From: an uncultured Coriobacteriaceae bacterium
Lineage (GTDB): Bacteria > Actinomycetota > Coriobacteriia > Coriobacteriales > Atopobiaceae
DNA: 64,000 bases
Direction: 5' to 3'
NCBI GenBank assembly: GCA_902793195.1
Contig: CADBCS010000004.1
Coordinates: forward strand, 38,417 to 102,416
The notes under the pieces are model-generated. The model did no database searches, was not told the DNA's origin, and worked only from the letters and a program-made list of their open reading frames with translations. Positions 62,117 through 64,000 of the stretch are shown piece by piece; within the stretch, counting starts at the first letter, position 1; every line of letters begins with the position of its first letter. The translations under genes and the position numbers were made by a program.

Positions 62117-62665
62117 ATGCCAAGACCGAGGAAAGAGCCTAACGAGGTCGCAATTAAACGACTTCAAGAAGTATTCGAGGATTCAGGAAAGACCCAAAGC
62201 GAGTTTGCACGCAGCCTTACCCGTGAAGGTTATAAAACTCGTCAGCAGAACGTACAACGGTATCTGGCAGGTAAGAATGAGATACCCTCCGCGTTTGCTC
62301 GTGAGGTCGCAAGGGTTTATGGAGTCAACGAGTCTTGGCTTCTCGGTTACTCCCCCTACAAGACTCCTGTCGATGAGTCTATGGCCCGAATATCCCATAT
62401 CCGTAACAAATTTGAGAAACGACACCTACTCTTTGACCTCATGGCTGAACTCAACTTGTGGACTTTGACTCAGCCTCAAGATGTAGCAGCTCCCATAGTT
62501 GGAGAAGGTGAGGTGTTCGATATGTCCGCGATTCATATGGACCGTTTCCGCACGTTCCGCACGATAAGGCGTGGAGATACGACCATTGAGCTTGACCAAG
62601 TTCAGGTTGAGAAGCTTGTTCGCAAGGTTGCCGATTATTTCGATTTCGAGATTGAGCACCTGTAA
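62117..62665 (+). CDS. XRE-family phage-type repressor
   Basis: A 182-residue protein with an N-terminal helix-turn-helix (SEFARSLTREGYKTRQQNVQRYL ... VYGVNESWLLGY, residues about 25-80) of the XRE/CI type, and a C-terminal domain of about 100 residues with no clear protease motifs. It likely keeps the element silent by binding the repeats just upstream. The ATG at 62117 follows TAGGAG. AT-rich compared with chromosomal genes, in line with transfer. Confidence 0.85.
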   Translation: MPRPRKEPNEVAIKRLQEVFEDSGKTQSEFARSLTREGYKTRQQNVQRYLAGKNEIPSAFAREVARVYGVNESWLLGYSPYKTPVDESMARISHIRNKFEKRHLLFDLMAELNLWTLTQPQDVAAPIVGEGEVFDMSAIHMDRFRTFRTIRRGDTTIELDQVQVEKLVRKVADYFDFEIEHL

Positions 62666-62682
62666 CGGAAAGGAATGCAACA

Positions 62683-63165
62683 ATGACTCTCTATCACTAC
62701 ACTACCCTCCAACACTATCTAGAGATAGTTGTAGCCGGACAAATCAATACGACTCACAGCGAATTGTTACGACCCGTAAGTATTCACCTTAACGATGAGG
62801 GCAATGCGTGGGTTGACGAGGCTACAGACAATTACAAGCCTGTCGTATGGCTAACTAGCAATCCCAATGCAGTAAGTGAGGATTACGGAAACTACGATAC
62901 TGCCACGGTTTCAAAGACGGAAGTACGAATCGCAATCAAACGACGCCATGGCATGTTTCTTTGGAGCGCGTGGGCAAAGCAGAATCGTATTGAAACATCT
63001 TGGTTTGAATCGCTAAAGAACAATATGCCTGATTGGAAAAGCGTTTATGTGTGCGAAAAACCTATTCCGACCAGCGAATTCTTAAGCGTTGACGTATCGA
63101 CTGCGGCACTAAAACGTGACGGCCTCTTAGATTCAGCAACTAAACCAATAAGCAGGACAAGCTAA
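62683..63165 (+). CDS. Cargo protein of the element, possibly ADP-ribosyltransferase-like
   Basis: A 160-residue protein between repressor and integrase. It starts LYHYTTLQHYLEIVVAGQI and has VVWLTSNPNAV in the middle. The HYTT-type opening with a later W/LTSN block is seen in some ADP-ribosyltransferase-fold phage and antitoxin-related proteins, but I cannot confirm the fold or an active site. Low GC compared with the window average. GGAAAGGAA precedes the ATG. Position between repressor and integrase is a typical cargo or defence slot in phage satellites. Function is unknown. Confidence 0.55.
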   Translation: MTLYHYTTLQHYLEIVVAGQINTTHSELLRPVSIHLNDEGNAWVDEATDNYKPVVWLTSNPNAVSEDYGNYDTATVSKTEVRIAIKRRHGMFLWSAWAKQNRIETSWFESLKNNMPDWKSVYVCEKPIPTSEFLSVDVSTAALKRDGLLDSATKPISRTS

Positions 63166-63195
63166 CTCCATGTACGTCGGAAGGAAGGTAAGGAC

Positions 63196-64000
63196 ATGTG
63201 GAAAGTCAAAAACAATGGCACGGCCTCATTCAGGGGCAAGAACAGTTGCCGCGTGTCGTTCCAAGTTGAGAACGACGCGACGGGTGAGATTAAGCGTGAG
63301 ATGAAAACGTTCCACGTCTCGGGCCAAACCCAAAAGGAAAAGAAGCGTTGCATTGCTGAGTTCCGCGCCGAACTCGAAAGCGGCTTGAACCGTGACGCTC
63401 GCTTTCTCACGTTCTCTGAGTATGCCGACGAATGGTTGAAGGAACGCGAGAACGGCATAAGGCTCACAAGCACGGGCAAGCGCGTTGCTCCCCGCACAAT
63501 CGCCCGCGACCGCGACCGCATCCGCAACATCAACATCACTCTTGGGAACATGCGCCTTGTGGCAATCACGAAAGCAGACGTGAAGAAGTTCCAAGCTGCA
63601 CTCATGACCACAGACGAAAGCGGCAAGGCTCCCACGATTTCAGGCAAGCCCATGAGTGGTGCGACCGCTCATGGTGTCTGCGTCACGTTGAAGCAGATTC
63701 TTCAAGACGCGGTAGACGATGACATTATCGCCAAGAACCCGTGCAACGGCCTTGCCTCCCCACAGGTAGACACAAAGGAGAAGAAGCCTCTGAGCAAAGA
63801 GCGTGTCGCAGAGTTCCGCGCGTTGCTCGACGCTTCGACGCCCCGCCCGTCGCTTGTGGGCTTTCGTCTCTGCCTCTTTGCGGGCTTGCGTCGTGGTGAG
63901 GCTTGCGACCTCACATGGGATGATTTCGACGCTGAGAAGGGCACCATAACGGTTAGCAAGAGCCTTTGCACCGAAACGCTCAAATCCAAGCCCACAAAGA
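63196..64000 (+). CDS. int: Tyrosine site-specific integrase, N-terminal part (runs off the window)
   Basis: At least 268 residues, cut by the right edge. An N-terminal AP2-like arm-binding segment (residues 1-60, FRGKNSCRVSFQVEN) is followed by a SAM-like core-binding domain (FLTFSEYADEWLKER ... ITKADVKKFQAAL), then the catalytic domain with the first active-site arginine in LFAGLRRGEACDLTWDDF. The His-x-x-Arg and Tyr are beyond the window. It would recombine the element at the tRNA-Leu site seen at 58589. AAGGAAGG precedes the ATG. Confidence 0.92.
   Translation, partial: MWKVKNNGTASFRGKNSCRVSFQVENDATGEIKREMKTFHVSGQTQKEKKRCIAEFRAELESGLNRDARFLTFSEYADEWLKERENGIRLTSTGKRVAPRTIARDRDRIRNINITLGNMRLVAITKADVKKFQAALMTTDESGKAPTISGKPMSGATAHGVCVTLKQILQDAVDDDIIAKNPCNGLASPQVDTKEKKPLSKERVAEFRALLDASTPRPSLVGFRLCLFAGLRRGEACDLTWDDFDAEKGTITVSKSLCTETLKSKPTK

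Overview
The window is about 64 kb of a high-GC Gram-positive chromosome. The gene families (DUF5692 protein, SPFH protein, fused FeoA-FeoB, GGDEF proteins, mannose-type PTS, glycyl-radical metabolism, a giant Cna-B-type surface protein, a DUF559 nuclease-fold gene) point to an anaerobic gut or oral member of the Coriobacteriia, most likely near Olsenella, Atopobium or Collinsella. This is inferred from gene content only; no rRNA or complete tRNA gene is present.

Layout. 1-9 kb: the 3' end of a hybrid histidine kinase, a small protein, a HAD phosphatase, then an AraC regulator divergent from a four-subunit mannose-type PTS operon with a small membrane protein, followed by a PAS-GGDEF protein. 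9-10 kb: an EF-hand-like protein and a Pr6Pr-type membrane protein. 10.3-26.0 kb: one 15.6-kb minus-strand gene encoding a 5206-residue surface adhesin with about 25 isopeptide-type repeats and a cell-wall anchor lacking a canonical LPXTG. 26.1-27.3 kb: a two-gene DUF3990 (ADP-ribosyltransferase-like) / DUF3791-like module between 152-bp direct repeats. 27.4-34.5 kb: a DeoR regulator, an NTF2-like protein, a radical-SAM activase, a DUF559 protein, a glycyl radical enzyme of the PflD/YbiW type and a fructose-6-phosphate-aldolase-like enzyme. The last three metabolic genes look like the ring-opening anhydrosugar (anhydroglycolysis) module of E. coli. 34.6-36.1 kb: a Nif11-leader peptide with a three-cysteine core, divergent from a HipA/CtkA-like kinase; this is a candidate undescribed peptide system. 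36.1-46 kb: an amino-acid permease fused to GGDEF, a DUF5692 membrane protein, and two UbiB/ABC1 kinases around an MFS transporter and a lipoprotein. 46-58.4 kb: housekeeping and envelope genes (low-molecular-weight phosphatase, class-A-like serine hydrolase lipoprotein, FeoAB, HtrA protease, FAD protein, SPFH protein, serS, TerB-like protein).

58.6 kb to the right edge: a compact integrated element. It starts at a duplicated tRNA-Leu 3' end and contains a small-terminase-like protein, a phage replication protein, an excisionase, a divergent repressor, a cargo gene and a tyrosine integrase that runs off the window. There are no capsid, tail or conjugation genes in view. The order resembles phage-inducible chromosomal islands (phage satellites).

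A recurrent theme is intergenic DNA carrying pairs of equal-length units, each bounded by short inverted repeats: 68 bp at 10.1 kb, about 111 bp at 29.7 and 30.9 kb, and 90 bp at 50.8 kb. A tandem 111-bp repeat also lies between the glycyl radical enzyme and the aldolase. These are not explained by the coding genes.

All identifications come from reading motifs by eye; no database search was run.
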